Below are positions 37,114 through 47,779 of a DNA stretch of 64,000 nt, in pieces. The notes under the pieces are model-generated. The model was given only the letters and a program-made list of their open reading frames with translations, searched no databases and had not been told where the DNA came from. Position numbers and translations under genes: made by a program. Position 1 is the stretch's first letter; each line of letters starts with the position of its first letter. The DNA is from Parvimonas sp015257355 (GTDB taxonomy: Bacteria; Bacillota; Clostridia; Tissierellales; Peptoniphilaceae): NCBI RefSeq assembly GCF_050262165.1, contig NZ_CP189844.1; one strand, given 5' to 3'.

Positions 37114-39019
37114 ATGGATAATAAAAAAAATATTATCGTTGGAACTGCCGGTCATATTGATCATGGAAAAACAACATTAATTAAAGCAATAACTGGCAGA
37201 AATACTGATAGACTAAAAGAAGAACAAAGTAGGGGAATATCAATCGAGCTAGGTTTTACTCATTTTGACTTAAATGATGATTTGAGGGTTGGAATTATTG
37301 ATGTTCCTGGACATGAAAAATTTATAAAAAATATGCTTTCTGGTGTTTGTGGTATGGATATTATCATATTAGTAGTAGCTGCTGATGAAGGAATCATGGC
37401 ACAAACAAAAGAACATTTAGATATTTTAAATTTAATCGGAATAAAGAATGGTATAATCGCGTTAACAAAGTGTGATTTAGTAGATAAAGATTGGATTGAA
37501 CTTGTTAAATTGGATATTTCTGACGAAGTTAAAGGAACTTTCTTAGAAGATGCAAGAATAATTGAAATATCCTCAACTGAAAAAACAGGTATTGATATAT
37601 TAAAAAACGAAATAATTAGAATTGTTGATACTTTACCCGAAAAAGATTTAAATTCAAATCCAAGACTATATGTAGATAGATCTTTTTCAATTACTGGATT
37701 TGGTACTGTAGTTACAGGAACCTTAATTTCAGGAACTTTAAAAATAGATGATGAACTTTTAATTTATCCTGAAAACAAATTAACAAAAGTTAGAAATCTA
37801 CAAGTTCATGATAGTAATGTTAATGCAGCTTTTGCAGGACAACGTGTTGCTATAAATTTAGCAAATGTAAAAAAAGAAGACGTCCCAAAAGGCTCTGTAT
37901 TGGTTCCAAATAATACTTTTACTGAAAGTAGTATTATAGATATTAAATTGAAAACTGTAAATTTGCCTTTTGCAATAACTAATAGAACTAGATTTCATCT
38001 ATATATAGGATCAAATGAGGTTTTATGTAGAGCAATTTTATTAGAAGACGAGGAATTAGAATCTAATAAAGAATATATAATTCAATTAAGATTAGAAGAA
38101 CCAATAATCAGTAAAAGAAATGATAAGTTCATCCTTAGACTTTTTTCTCCTCTATATACTATAGGTGGAGGGTATATTATTGACTCTAACGCTACTAAGA
38201 AAAAAAGATATAATTCTAATGATATTGATAAAATTAAACAACTTGATAATTGTTCTTTTAAAGAGTATATTTATCATTATATAGATAGATTTAGTAATAA
38301 TTTTTACTCCGAAAAAAATTATTATAGTTTATTTTCTGATTCTTCTGAAAATATCACAAATCTTATTAATGATTTAATTTCAGAAAAAGAAGTTATTTCT
38401 TTTGGAAATGGTCCGGATAGATTAATAATTTCTAAAAATTTTATGAATAATTTAATTAATAAAATTACTTTATTTATTGAAGAATTTCACAAGAAATTTC
38501 CAAAAAAATAGGTGTATATCTAAAGAAACTTTGAAATCTAAATTTTTTGATACACTAAATGGTAAAATAAAAAATGAATTTATAAACTATTTAATCTCTG
38601 ATAAATTTAATGTATCTGATGAATATGTTTCTTTATTAGATTTTAAAGTTTCACTTGATGACTTAGATTATAAAAGAATAGAATCTATAAAGAATACATT
38701 CAATTCTGATAAGTTTTCTATAATCAATTTTGAAGATTTCAAAATTGATATATCTATAGAACACTTTAAAGAATTAATTTTATATTTGATAAGTAATAAA
38801 GAGGTAATAAAATTAGACTCTGGTTATATGCTAAAAATAAACTATGATTTAGCTGTAAATATGATAAAAGAATTTATTGTAAATAATGGATCAATTTCCG
38901 TTTCAGATGCTAGAGACTTACTTAATTCAAACAGAAAATCAACAATGGAATTACTTGAATTCTTAGATAAAGAAAAAATAACTTTAAGAAAAGATAACGA
39001 GAGAATATTAGTAAAATAG
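37114..39019 (+). CDS. selB: Selenocysteine-specific elongation factor SelB, frameshifted in an A run
   Basis: GTPase that delivers Sec-tRNA to UGA codons with a SECIS. N-terminal EF-Tu-like part: AGHIDHGKTTLIKAITG, the GISIELGF effector loop, DVPGHEKFI, and ALTKCDLV. The C-terminal winged helices bind the SECIS. The first frame stops at 38511 just after an A7 run (38502-38508); one more A joins it to the frame ending at 39019 (NRCISKETLKSKFFDTLNG onward), giving about 635 residues, a normal SelB length. Without the joined part the factor would lack its RNA-binding end, so the break is probably artefact or slippage. Confidence 0.92.
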
Positions 39020-39029
39020 GAGTTGTTTT

Positions 39030-39713
39030 ATGAAATTAAAAATATTAATGGCTTTACCTATTGATTCACAAATTAAGGACTTGATGTACTCAATGTTAGA
39101 AGATGAAAATTATGAAATTACAACGGCCAATAATATTGAAGATACTATAATTTTGGCTGATCAGAAAAATTTTGACATTATAATCATGGATATGAATTTT
39201 AAAGATGGTACTGGGTTAGATTTGAAAAGAAAATTAAATGAATTTTGTGATGTACCAACAATTATAACAACAACATTAAAAGATGATATGCAAAAAATTT
39301 TAATTTTTGAGTATGGCGCTGATGATTACTTAATTTATCCATTTAATATTCTTGAATTAAAAGCAAGGATTCGTGCAATAATGAGAAGATTTGGTCAAAG
39401 AAGAACAGATATAGATAATTTAATATTTGCTGATGATCTAGAGTTTAATATTGTTGGAAGGACAGTAAAGCTAAAAGGTGAGGAAGTAGATTTAACTGGA
39501 AAAGAGTTCGATATTTTGTATATAATGGCTATTAACCCAGAAAAAATATTTAGTAGAGAAGATATAGCGAAAATAGTTTGGAAAGAAGAACATGTTAGCG
39601 ACTATAGAAAAATAGATGTTCATGTCAGAAGATTACGTGAAAAAATTAATAAAGGTGATGTAACATATATTCAAACTAAATGGGGAGAAGGCTACTATTA
39701 TAAAAAAATATAA
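39030..39713 (+). CDS. OmpR-family response regulator with degenerate receiver domain
   Basis: 227-residue DNA-binding regulator. The receiver keeps the phospho-acceptor Asp54 (FDIIIMDMNFKDG) but lacks the usual acidic pair after beta-1 (KILMALPIDS in place of KILIVDDE), and the conserved Lys of the KPF motif is Tyr103 (GADDYLIYPF). The C-terminal winged helix is normal: VDLTGKEFDILYIMA, IDVHVRRLREKI, IQTKWGEGYYY. No histidine kinase gene adjoins it. Likely an orphan regulator whose activity does not depend on ordinary phosphorylation (inference). ATG 39030 behind AGGAG, ten bases after selB. Confidence 0.88.
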   Translation: MKLKILMALPIDSQIKDLMYSMLEDENYEITTANNIEDTIILADQKNFDIIIMDMNFKDGTGLDLKRKLNEFCDVPTIITTTLKDDMQKILIFEYGADDYLIYPFNILELKARIRAIMRRFGQRRTDIDNLIFADDLEFNIVGRTVKLKGEEVDLTGKEFDILYIMAINPEKIFSREDIAKIVWKEEHVSDYRKIDVHVRRLREKINKGDVTYIQTKWGEGYYYKKI

Positions 39714-39732
39714 TCTTAAATAGGAGAAAGAC

Positions 39733-40752
39733 ATGAGAGAATTAATTAGTAATTTAAAAGAAAAAATTTTAAGTGAAATAAAAGATTCTGATAAAAATAC
39801 ATTAGAAGAAATTAGAATAAAATATTTGGGTAAAAAAGGTGAATTTACTAGTATTTTAAGAAATATGGCAAATGTTTCAAAAGAAGAAAGACCAAAAATC
39901 GGGGAACTTATTAATCAAACAAAAACAGAAATTGAAAATAAAATTAATGATAAAATAGAATTATTCAATAAAAAAGAACTTGAAAAAAGAATTAAACAAG
40001 AAACTATAGATGTAACAATCAACAAAAAATTTATAGATATGGGTCATAGACATCCTCTTAACCAAACAATGGAAGAGCTTGAGAACTTTTTTATTTCTAT
40101 GGGTTTTTCCGTTATTGATGGACCAGAAATTGAAACGGTAGAAAATAATTTTGATAAATTAAACTCTCCTATGGATCACCCTTCAAGAGAGATGTCAGAT
40201 ACATTTTATATTGATAAAGATTTGTTATTAAGAACTCACACTTCACCTGTTCAAATTAGAACTATGTTATCAACAAAACCACCTATTAAAATGGTTTCTG
40301 CCGGAAGAACATTTAGATTTGATGAGGTAGATGATACTCATTCTCCAATGTTTCATCAAATTGAAGGACTTGTAGTAGGTGAAAATATAAATATGAGCAA
40401 TTTGATTGAAACACTTAATACTTTTATTAAAGAATTTTTTGGGGAAGATATGCAAACTAGATATAGACCTCATTATTTCCCATTTACTGAACCTAGCGCT
40501 GAAGTAGATGTATCTTGCTTTAATTGTAAAGGTAAAGGATGTAAAGTATGTAATGGAACCGGTTGGAGTATGGAATTACTAGGATGTGGAATGGTTCACC
40601 CTAATGTATTAGAAGCATGTGGAATTGATTCTAAAAAATATTCTGGATTTGCTTTTGGTATGGGAATTGATAGAATTACAATGGTTAAACATAAAATTAA
40701 TAATATTAGACTATTATATGATAATGATAAAAGATTTTTAGAACAATTTTAA
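39733..40752 (+). CDS. pheS: Phenylalanyl-tRNA synthetase, alpha subunit
   Basis: Catalytic subunit of the alpha2-beta2 enzyme charging tRNA-Phe. 339 residues: N-terminal coiled coil, class II motif 2 RFDEVDDTHSPMFHQIEGLV, and motif 3 FGMGIDRITMVKH. A Cys cluster CFNCKGKGCKVCNGTGW is present, as in bacterial PheS. ATG 39733 follows TAGGAG; pheT starts ten bases after the stop. Confidence 0.96.
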   Translation: MRELISNLKEKILSEIKDSDKNTLEEIRIKYLGKKGEFTSILRNMANVSKEERPKIGELINQTKTEIENKINDKIELFNKKELEKRIKQETIDVTINKKFIDMGHRHPLNQTMEELENFFISMGFSVIDGPEIETVENNFDKLNSPMDHPSREMSDTFYIDKDLLLRTHTSPVQIRTMLSTKPPIKMVSAGRTFRFDEVDDTHSPMFHQIEGLVVGENINMSNLIETLNTFIKEFFGEDMQTRYRPHYFPFTEPSAEVDVSCFNCKGKGCKVCNGTGWSMELLGCGMVHPNVLEACGIDSKKYSGFAFGMGIDRITMVKHKINNIRLLYDNDKRFLEQF

Positions 40753-40762
40753 GGGGGATTAT

Positions 40763-43129
40763 ATGTTATTACCAATTAACTGGGCAAAAGAATATATTGA
40801 TATAGATAATGATATTATGGATATATGTGATAAAGTTACTTTAACAGGATCTCATGTTGAATCTATTGCAAAACTAGGTACAAATATAAGTAATATTGTT
40901 GTAGGTAGAATTATTGATATTTATAGACATGAAAACTCTAATAAACTATGGATTACGAAAGTTGATATTGGAGATGAAATTGTACAAATTGTAACTGCTG
41001 CTCAAAATTTAAAACAATTTGATTATGTTCCTGTTGCAAAGGTAAACTCAACACTAGCAGATAATACAAAAATTAAAGAAGCGAAATTAGCAGGAGAACT
41101 TTCTCAAGGAATGTTCTGTAGCTATAAAGAATTAGGTTATCCTGACTCAGTAATCCCTAAAGAATATAAAGATGGAGTATTAAGAATTTTTGATGATAAT
41201 TTAATTTTAGGCTCTGATATTAGAGAAGTTTTAGACTTAAATGATACTGTTGTTGAATTTGAAATTACTCCTAATAGACCCGATTGCTTATCTATTGTTG
41301 GTATGGCAAGAGAAATAGCTGCTAGTTTTAATAAGAAATTAAATAAAATCAACTTTAAAAATTTAACAGAACTTATTAATAATAATAAAATTAGTATTAA
41401 TATAAAAAACGAAAATTGTCAAAGATATTCAGCTAGTATAATAAAAAATGTAACAATTGAAGAATCAAATAGAAAGATTCAAAATTATTTATTAAACTCA
41501 GGTATTAGACCAATTAATAATATAGTAGATTTAACAAATTTTTTAATGCTTGAATTAGGCCAACCTCTTCATGCGTTTGACTTAGATAAATTAGAAGGAA
41601 ATATTACAATAAGAAATGCTTTTGAAGGAGAAAAAGTTGTTACTTTAGATGACGTTGAAAGAGTGCTTTCCTGTGATGATATGCTTATTTGTGATGATGC
41701 AAAACCTATAGCAATAGCTGGTGTAATGGGGCTAAAAAATTCTGAAATAGATTCTAATACAAAAAACATACTAATTGAGTCTGCTTATTTTACAAAAAAA
41801 TCAATCAAATCTACTTCAAAAAAATTAGGTTTAAAATCTGAAGCTTCAATTAGATATGAAAAAGGTTTAACATCTGAACATACTTTGAATGTACTATCTA
41901 GATTTTTATATTTACTTGAAAAATATGTTAAATGCGAAATTCAATCTGTATCTGATGTAAAAAATGGATTAAATAATGAAACAATTATTGAATTTGATCC
42001 GATTTTAGTAAATAGATTATTAGGAGTCGAAATAGATAATTCAGAGATTATTAATTACTTAAATTTATTAGAAATTAAAACTGAAGAAAAGAATAATATC
42101 ATTATTTGTAATATACCTTATTTTAGAACAGATTTGTCAATTAAAGAAGATATAGTTGAAGAAATAGGTAGACTATATGGCTTTTCTAACCTTAATCCTA
42201 CGCCCATTTTAGCGCCAAATACAATAGGTAGAAAAAGTAAGAAGAGAGTTTTTGAAGATAAAGTAAAAAGTATTTTATTAAATTTAGGATTATATGAAAT
42301 TACTACTTATTCATTTATTGGTGGAAATATAATTTCTAAGTCAAAAATGGATATTAATAATACAGTTAAAATTTTAAACCCATTAGGCGAAGAATTTAGC
42401 ATAATGAGAAAGTCTCTACTACCAAATATTTTTGACGTTTTATCAAAAAATTTAAATTATAAAAATGAAGATTTACTAATTTATGAATTAGGCAATACTT
42501 TTCATGTAATTAATGGTGAAAAAGTTCCATTAGAAATGAAAAAAATTGTTATTGGTTCTTACGGAAAATATGATTTTTACTATATTAAAGATATAATATT
42601 TAATTTATTCAATAGTTTAAATATTAAAAATTTTGAATTTATAAAGAATAGTACAATAGAATATTTTCACCCTGGAGTTTGTGCAGATATATTTGTAGAT
42701 GGTGAAAAAATTGGAGAAATAGGTCAAGTTTCATATGAAGTTTGCAAGAATTTTTCAATCAAAAAAAATATTTTTGCTTGCGAAATTGATATAGAAAAGC
42801 TAAGAGAAAAATCAAGTTTAATAAAAATTTATGAACCTTTAATTAAATATCCCGCAGTTAAAAGAGATTTGGCCATAATAGTTGATAAAACAACTGATAG
42901 TGGAACTATTGAGAAAATAATCAGAAATAATTCAAATGATTTATTAAAAAATGTTGAACTTTTTGATATCTATACAGGAAATCAAATTGATGAAGGAAAA
43001 AAATCAATGGCATATAAATTAACTTTCCAATCTAAGGATAAAACTCTAGTTGATGAAGATATAAATAGTATAATTGATTGTATGCTTAAAGATTTAAAAG
43101 ACAAATTAGGTGCTTATTTAAGATTTTAA
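40763..43129 (+). CDS. pheT: Phenylalanyl-tRNA synthetase, beta subunit
   Basis: Editing and tRNA-binding subunit, 788 residues. Domains in order: N-terminal OB tRNA-binding domain (VVGRIIDIYRHENSNKLWI), B3/B4 editing domain (GIRPINNIVDLTNFLMLELGQPLHAFD), B5 DNA-binding-like domain, a class II core-like domain, and the C-terminal anticodon-binding FDX-ACB domain (YPAVKRDLAIIVDK). Strong AAGGGGG before ATG 40763. Confidence 0.96.
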   Translation: MLLPINWAKEYIDIDNDIMDICDKVTLTGSHVESIAKLGTNISNIVVGRIIDIYRHENSNKLWITKVDIGDEIVQIVTAAQNLKQFDYVPVAKVNSTLADNTKIKEAKLAGELSQGMFCSYKELGYPDSVIPKEYKDGVLRIFDDNLILGSDIREVLDLNDTVVEFEITPNRPDCLSIVGMAREIAASFNKKLNKINFKNLTELINNNKISINIKNENCQRYSASIIKNVTIEESNRKIQNYLLNSGIRPINNIVDLTNFLMLELGQPLHAFDLDKLEGNITIRNAFEGEKVVTLDDVERVLSCDDMLICDDAKPIAIAGVMGLKNSEIDSNTKNILIESAYFTKKSIKSTSKKLGLKSEASIRYEKGLTSEHTLNVLSRFLYLLEKYVKCEIQSVSDVKNGLNNETIIEFDPILVNRLLGVEIDNSEIINYLNLLEIKTEEKNNIIICNIPYFRTDLSIKEDIVEEIGRLYGFSNLNPTPILAPNTIGRKSKKRVFEDKVKSILLNLGLYEITTYSFIGGNIISKSKMDINNTVKILNPLGEEFSIMRKSLLPNIFDVLSKNLNYKNEDLLIYELGNTFHVINGEKVPLEMKKIVIGSYGKYDFYYIKDIIFNLFNSLNIKNFEFIKNSTIEYFHPGVCADIFVDGEKIGEIGQVSYEVCKNFSIKKNIFACEIDIEKLREKSSLIKIYEPLIKYPAVKRDLAIIVDKTTDSGTIEKIIRNNSNDLLKNVELFDIYTGNQIDEGKKSMAYKLTFQSKDKTLVDEDINSIIDCMLKDLKDKLGAYLRF

Positions 43130-43142
43130 TTAGGAGAATATT

Positions 43143-43666
43143 ATGGATACTAACAAGATTAAAGTTAATATCGCAGGGACTGTTTATACAATAATTGGAG
43201 AAAAAACTAGAGCAGAAGTAGAAGAAATTGCAAATTTTGTAGATGAAGAAATTAAAAAAATTACATCTCACAACTACTTATTAAATTCTACTATGGCTGC
43301 TACTTTAGTTGCTTTAAACATCTCAAGTGATTATTTTGATTTAAAGAAAGAGATTAACTTATTAAGTGAAGATAGTGAATTTCCTATAAAAAAACAAGAA
43401 GAATTCTTAAAGAATAATCAAAAAATAGAAAAAGAAAATGAAGAATTAAAAGAAAAAATTAAAGAATTAAATGATAAAAATAATATATTAACGAAAACAA
43501 CATAAGTTCCGTTGAAAAAAGATATGAAAATTTAGAAAAAATATCTTACGAGCATTTTTATCAATTAAAACAAAAAAATGAAATAATAATAGAATTACAA
43601 AATGAAATTCTAAAATTAAAGAATGAATATATTAACAAAATAAAAAAAAATGGAGATAATGAATGA
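43143..43666 (+). CDS. zapA: Cell division protein ZapA with long coiled-coil tail, frameshifted
   Basis: FtsZ-bundling factor. The ZapA domain is NIAGTVYTIIGEKTRAEVEEIANFVDEEI with a coiled-coil extension. The first frame stops at 43505 after 120 residues; an indel in the ATATT just before it (about 43488-43494) opens a frame reading ENNISSVEKRYENLEKISYE and on to TGA 43664, again coiled coil, ending seven bases before mutS2. The total of about 174 residues exceeds a minimal ZapA. The natural end at 43505 is the alternative, with the rest a relic. Confidence 0.75.
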
Positions 43667-43672
43667 ATAATA

Positions 43673-46027
43673 ATGAATAATAAAGTACTTAAAACTTTAG
43701 AATTTTATAAAATTATAAATATGTTATTAGATCGTTCTCAAAGTATAATAGGAAAAAATATTATAAAAAATTCGTATATTTCTAAAGAATTATCAGAAGT
43801 TCAAAAATTATTAGATGAAACAGATGAAGCATATAGATTTATTATAAAACATAGGTTACCAGGTATTTCTAATATAGATAACTTAGATGAAGACTTTAAA
43901 CTTATTGAGCTAGGTCACTTTTTATTACCAAAAAAACTTCTGGAAGTTTGGAAACTTCTTAATACATCAAGGTCTTTAAAGAATATAATTACTGAAGAAG
44001 AATCAATAGAGTTTAATAATATTTATTCCTTATTAAATTTATTAAATATCGATACTCATTTAGAAAGAGATTTAGAAGTTTCTATAATTTCAGCTGAAGA
44101 AATTTCAGATGAAGCAAGTCATGAATTAAAAAGAATTAGAAGGATGATTAAGTCTAAAAATAACTTAATTAGAGATAGATTAAATCAGCTAATTTCAACA
44201 TCAGATAAATTAATGGATAATATATATACATTAAGAGATGGGAGATATGTAGTACCAGTTAGAAGTGAATTTAAGAATTCTTTTAAAGGTATTGTTCATG
44301 ATCAATCTTCATCAGGTCAAACAGTCTTCATAGAACCAATGTTTGTAATTGACTTAAATAATGATTTAAAAAAATTAGAAATAGAAGAAGAAAAAGAAAT
44401 CGAAAGAATTTTAAGAGAATTTTCAAAGAGAATTTATGAAATTCTACCACAATTAATTACTAATTTATCAATTATTTCAAACATTGATTTTATTTTTGCT
44501 AGAGGTAAATTAGCATATGATATGGAGGCTATAAAGCCAATTATTAATGATAATGGTATTATTTCTTTAAAGTCAGCAAAACATCCTCTTATCGATAAAG
44601 ATAAGGTTGTTCCTATTGATATATCTCTTGGAAATAATTTCAACACTTTAGTAATTACAGGACCTAATACCGGTGGAAAAACTGTTACTTTAAAAACTGT
44701 TGGTATTTTAACATTAATGACACAATTTGGCTTAATGATTCCTTGTTTTGATAATTCTGAAGTTGCTATTTTTGATGAGATATTTGCAGATATTGGAGAC
44801 GAACAAAGTATTGAACAATCTTTAAGTACTTTCTCATCTCATATGAAAAATATAATAGATATAATAAATAACGCTAAGACTAATTCTTTAATTCTTTTTG
44901 ATGAACTAGGATCAGGAACAGATCCAGAGGAAGGCTCAGGTCTATCTATTTCTATATTAAATCATTTCTTAGAAAAAAATATCAGAACAATAGCAACAAC
45001 ACATTATAGTCAATTAAAAATGTATGCTATGTCAACTGAAAATGTTCAAAATGGAGCAATGGAATTTAATGTAGAAAAATTAGAACCTACTTATAAATTA
45101 ATAATTGGAATTTCTGGTAAATCAAATGCATTTGAAATTTCAAAAAAATTAGGGCTTGATGATAGCTTTATAATTAATGCAAAAAAATTTATTTCAAATA
45201 ATGATTTATCTTTTGATAAGTTAGTTAGTAATGTTGATAATAGACGTAAAGAATATGAAGAGCTTATTTTAGAACAGAGAGAATTATTAAATTTTAATAA
45301 AAAAATTAAGCAAGAATACGAAAACAAACTTGAAAAATTTAATAGTCAAAAAGAAAAAAGAATAAAAAAATTAGAAGAATATATTGAAAATTCTATAAAT
45401 GAAACTGATAAATTCTGTAGAGAAACTATTAATCATATAAATAAAGCTAGATCAAAAGAACAATCTCACAAATTAAAGAAAATTTCAGATGAAATATTGA
45501 AGAAAATAGAAAAAATAAATCATAATAAATCTATTAAAAATGATATTATTTCTAATATATCTAATGAACCTTTAATGTTAGGAGAAGAAGTTAAAGTTCT
45601 AAGTTTAAATGAAAATGGTTTTATTCAGACTTTACCTGATAAAAACGGAAATGTTCAGGTTAAGATAGGAATTTTAAAAGTAAATGCTAGTATAAGTGAT
45701 ATTTTAAGAATTGAAAACATTATTGATAAATCTAAAGATAAAACTTCTTATTCAAAATCTACATTTATAAAAAGTGATAAAATGTATAGTAATAAGATTG
45801 ATGTTAGAGGTTATAATACAGAAGATGCAATCTATGAAATTGATAAATTTTTAGATGATTCTTTCATTGCAAATTTAAATGAAGTAACAATAGTTCATGG
45901 AAAAGGAACTGGTATTTTAAGAAATAACATAACAGATTTCTTAAAAAAACATAAATTAGTTAAATCATTTAACTTTGGAAAGTTTAATGAAGGTGGCGAT
46001 GGTGCTACTGTTGTAAAATTAAAATAG
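43673..46027 (+). CDS. mutS2: MutS2 (Smr-domain) endonuclease/ribosome rescue ATPase
   Basis: 784 residues, normal for MutS2, which suppresses recombination and in Bacillus splits collided ribosomes. Order: MutS-like core domains, ABC ATPase with GPNTGGKTVTLKT and FDEIFADIGDEQS, signature region FSSHMKNII, Walker B LILFDELGSGTDPEEG, a long coiled coil, a KOW-like patch, and a C-terminal Smr nuclease domain (DVRGYNTEDAIYEID ... VHGKGTGILR). ATG 43673 has GGAG 17 bases upstream, which is far; translation may be coupled to the upstream stop. Confidence 0.94.
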   Translation: MNNKVLKTLEFYKIINMLLDRSQSIIGKNIIKNSYISKELSEVQKLLDETDEAYRFIIKHRLPGISNIDNLDEDFKLIELGHFLLPKKLLEVWKLLNTSRSLKNIITEEESIEFNNIYSLLNLLNIDTHLERDLEVSIISAEEISDEASHELKRIRRMIKSKNNLIRDRLNQLISTSDKLMDNIYTLRDGRYVVPVRSEFKNSFKGIVHDQSSSGQTVFIEPMFVIDLNNDLKKLEIEEEKEIERILREFSKRIYEILPQLITNLSIISNIDFIFARGKLAYDMEAIKPIINDNGIISLKSAKHPLIDKDKVVPIDISLGNNFNTLVITGPNTGGKTVTLKTVGILTLMTQFGLMIPCFDNSEVAIFDEIFADIGDEQSIEQSLSTFSSHMKNIIDIINNAKTNSLILFDELGSGTDPEEGSGLSISILNHFLEKNIRTIATTHYSQLKMYAMSTENVQNGAMEFNVEKLEPTYKLIIGISGKSNAFEISKKLGLDDSFIINAKKFISNNDLSFDKLVSNVDNRRKEYEELILEQRELLNFNKKIKQEYENKLEKFNSQKEKRIKKLEEYIENSINETDKFCRETINHINKARSKEQSHKLKKISDEILKKIEKINHNKSIKNDIISNISNEPLMLGEEVKVLSLNENGFIQTLPDKNGNVQVKIGILKVNASISDILRIENIIDKSKDKTSYSKSTFIKSDKMYSNKIDVRGYNTEDAIYEIDKFLDDSFIANLNEVTIVHGKGTGILRNNITDFLKKHKLVKSFNFGKFNEGGDGATVVKLK

Positions 46028-46036
46028 GAGTAAATT

Positions 46037-47773
46037 ATGATAAAATTTAAAGATATAGTAGTAGATACAATTTTTAATTTAGATATAAATTTAAGTAAAG
46101 ATGAAATTAAAGAATTAATAGAAAATCCTCCTAATCCAGAAATGGGAGACTATTCTTTTCCTTGTTTTAAATTATCAAAAGAGCTAAAAAAGGCACCAAA
46201 TATTATAGCTGAAGAATTAGTTGATAAAATTAATACTGAAGATACTATTTTTGTTGAAATAAGAAATGTTGGACCTTATATTAATTTTTTTATAAAACCA
46301 ACAGAATACTCTAAGAATGTTATATCTGAAATAATCTTAAAAAAATATGATTACTGTTCTTCAAAAAATAATTTAGACAAAACCATTGTCATTGATTACT
46401 CATCAACAAATATAGCTAAGCCATTTCATATTGGTCATATTAGAAGTACTCTAATAGGAAATGTTATTAAAAATATTTATAAATTTCTAGGTTATAATAC
46501 AATTGGAGTAAATCATCTTGGAGATTATGGAACTCAATTTGGTAAAATAATTGCAGCATATAAGTTATGGGGAAATGATGAGCAAATCAATGCAGATCCT
46601 ATTAATCAATTACTAAAATTATACGTTGACTTTAATAATCTTTGCAAGACAGATGAAAATATGTTAGATACTGCTAGAAATTATTTTAATAAACTAGAAA
46701 ACGGCGATGAAGAAGCAGTAAAACTTTGGAATTGGTTTAAAGATATTAGTTTAATGGAATTTAAAAAAGTATATGATAAATTAAAAGTAGAATTTGATTC
46801 TTATAGAGGTGAAGCATATCATTCTCAATTTATCAATGATGTTGTTAAAGAGCTTGAAGATAAAAATTTATTAACTGAAAGCGATGGATGTAAAATAGTA
46901 AATCTTGATAAATATGGTCTACCACCAGCTTTAATTTTAAAGAGTAATTCTTCAAGTACTTATATCACAAGAGATATTGCAACGGCATTAACAAGAAAAA
47001 GAGATTACAATTTTAGTAAAAATATTTATGTAGTTGCAACTCAACAAAAATTACATTTTGAACAATTAATAGCTGTTCTTAAAGAAATGGGATACGAGTG
47101 GGCTAATGATTGTATACATGTATCATTTGGAATGGTAAGTGTAAAAGATGATCTTTTAGGAACTTCTGCAAAACTTAGTACAAGGGAAGGTAATGTAATA
47201 TTCTTAAATGATGTATTAGAAAAGAGTGTAGAAAAAACATTAGAAATTATAAATGAAAGAAATAATACATTAGAAAATAAAGAAACAGTTGCTAAAGAAG
47301 TTGGTATTGGAGCTGTAATATTTCAAGAATTATTTAATACAAGAATTAAAGACTATTCTTTTGATTGGAATAATGTTCTTAATTTTGAAGGAGAAACTGG
47401 ACCGTATGTTCAATATTCCGCAGCAAGAGCGTATAGCATTCTAGAAAAAAATGATTTTTACTCAAAAATAAATAATATAGATATTTCGAAAGTGTCTAAT
47501 TATGAAATGAATACAGATGAATTAACACTGGTAAAATCTATATATAAATTTGAAGATATATTATTAGATTCTGCAAAAAAATATGAGCCTTCAATTCTTG
47601 CTAGATATATAACAGAAGTAGCAAAGCTATTTAATAAATTTTATAACTCTTGTCCAATAAACAATCAAAAAGGTGATATTAAAGAATTTCGTTTAGTCTT
47701 AACTTATTGTTCAAGATTATTAATAGAAATAGGTTTAGGCCTATTAGGTATGGACACGCCAAAAAAAATGTAG
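46037..47773 (+). CDS. argS: Arginyl-tRNA synthetase
   Basis: Class Ia synthetase for tRNA-Arg, 578 residues. N-terminal Add1 domain, HIGH-type motif AKPFHIGHIRSTLIGN, the ArgRS-typical GDYGTQFGK, a KMSK-equivalent KLSTREGNVI (Lys not at the KMSK place, usual for many ArgRS), and a DALR anticodon-binding domain at the end (VQYSAARAYSIL). The last codons lie in an A8 run (47761-47768) just before the TAG, so the very C-terminus is sensitive to run length. Confidence 0.95.
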   Translation: MIKFKDIVVDTIFNLDINLSKDEIKELIENPPNPEMGDYSFPCFKLSKELKKAPNIIAEELVDKINTEDTIFVEIRNVGPYINFFIKPTEYSKNVISEIILKKYDYCSSKNNLDKTIVIDYSSTNIAKPFHIGHIRSTLIGNVIKNIYKFLGYNTIGVNHLGDYGTQFGKIIAAYKLWGNDEQINADPINQLLKLYVDFNNLCKTDENMLDTARNYFNKLENGDEEAVKLWNWFKDISLMEFKKVYDKLKVEFDSYRGEAYHSQFINDVVKELEDKNLLTESDGCKIVNLDKYGLPPALILKSNSSSTYITRDIATALTRKRDYNFSKNIYVVATQQKLHFEQLIAVLKEMGYEWANDCIHVSFGMVSVKDDLLGTSAKLSTREGNVIFLNDVLEKSVEKTLEIINERNNTLENKETVAKEVGIGAVIFQELFNTRIKDYSFDWNNVLNFEGETGPYVQYSAARAYSILEKNDFYSKINNIDISKVSNYEMNTDELTLVKSIYKFEDILLDSAKKYEPSILARYITEVAKLFNKFYNSCPINNQKGDIKEFRLVLTYCSRLLIEIGLGLLGMDTPKKM

Positions 47774-47779
47774 GTGACT

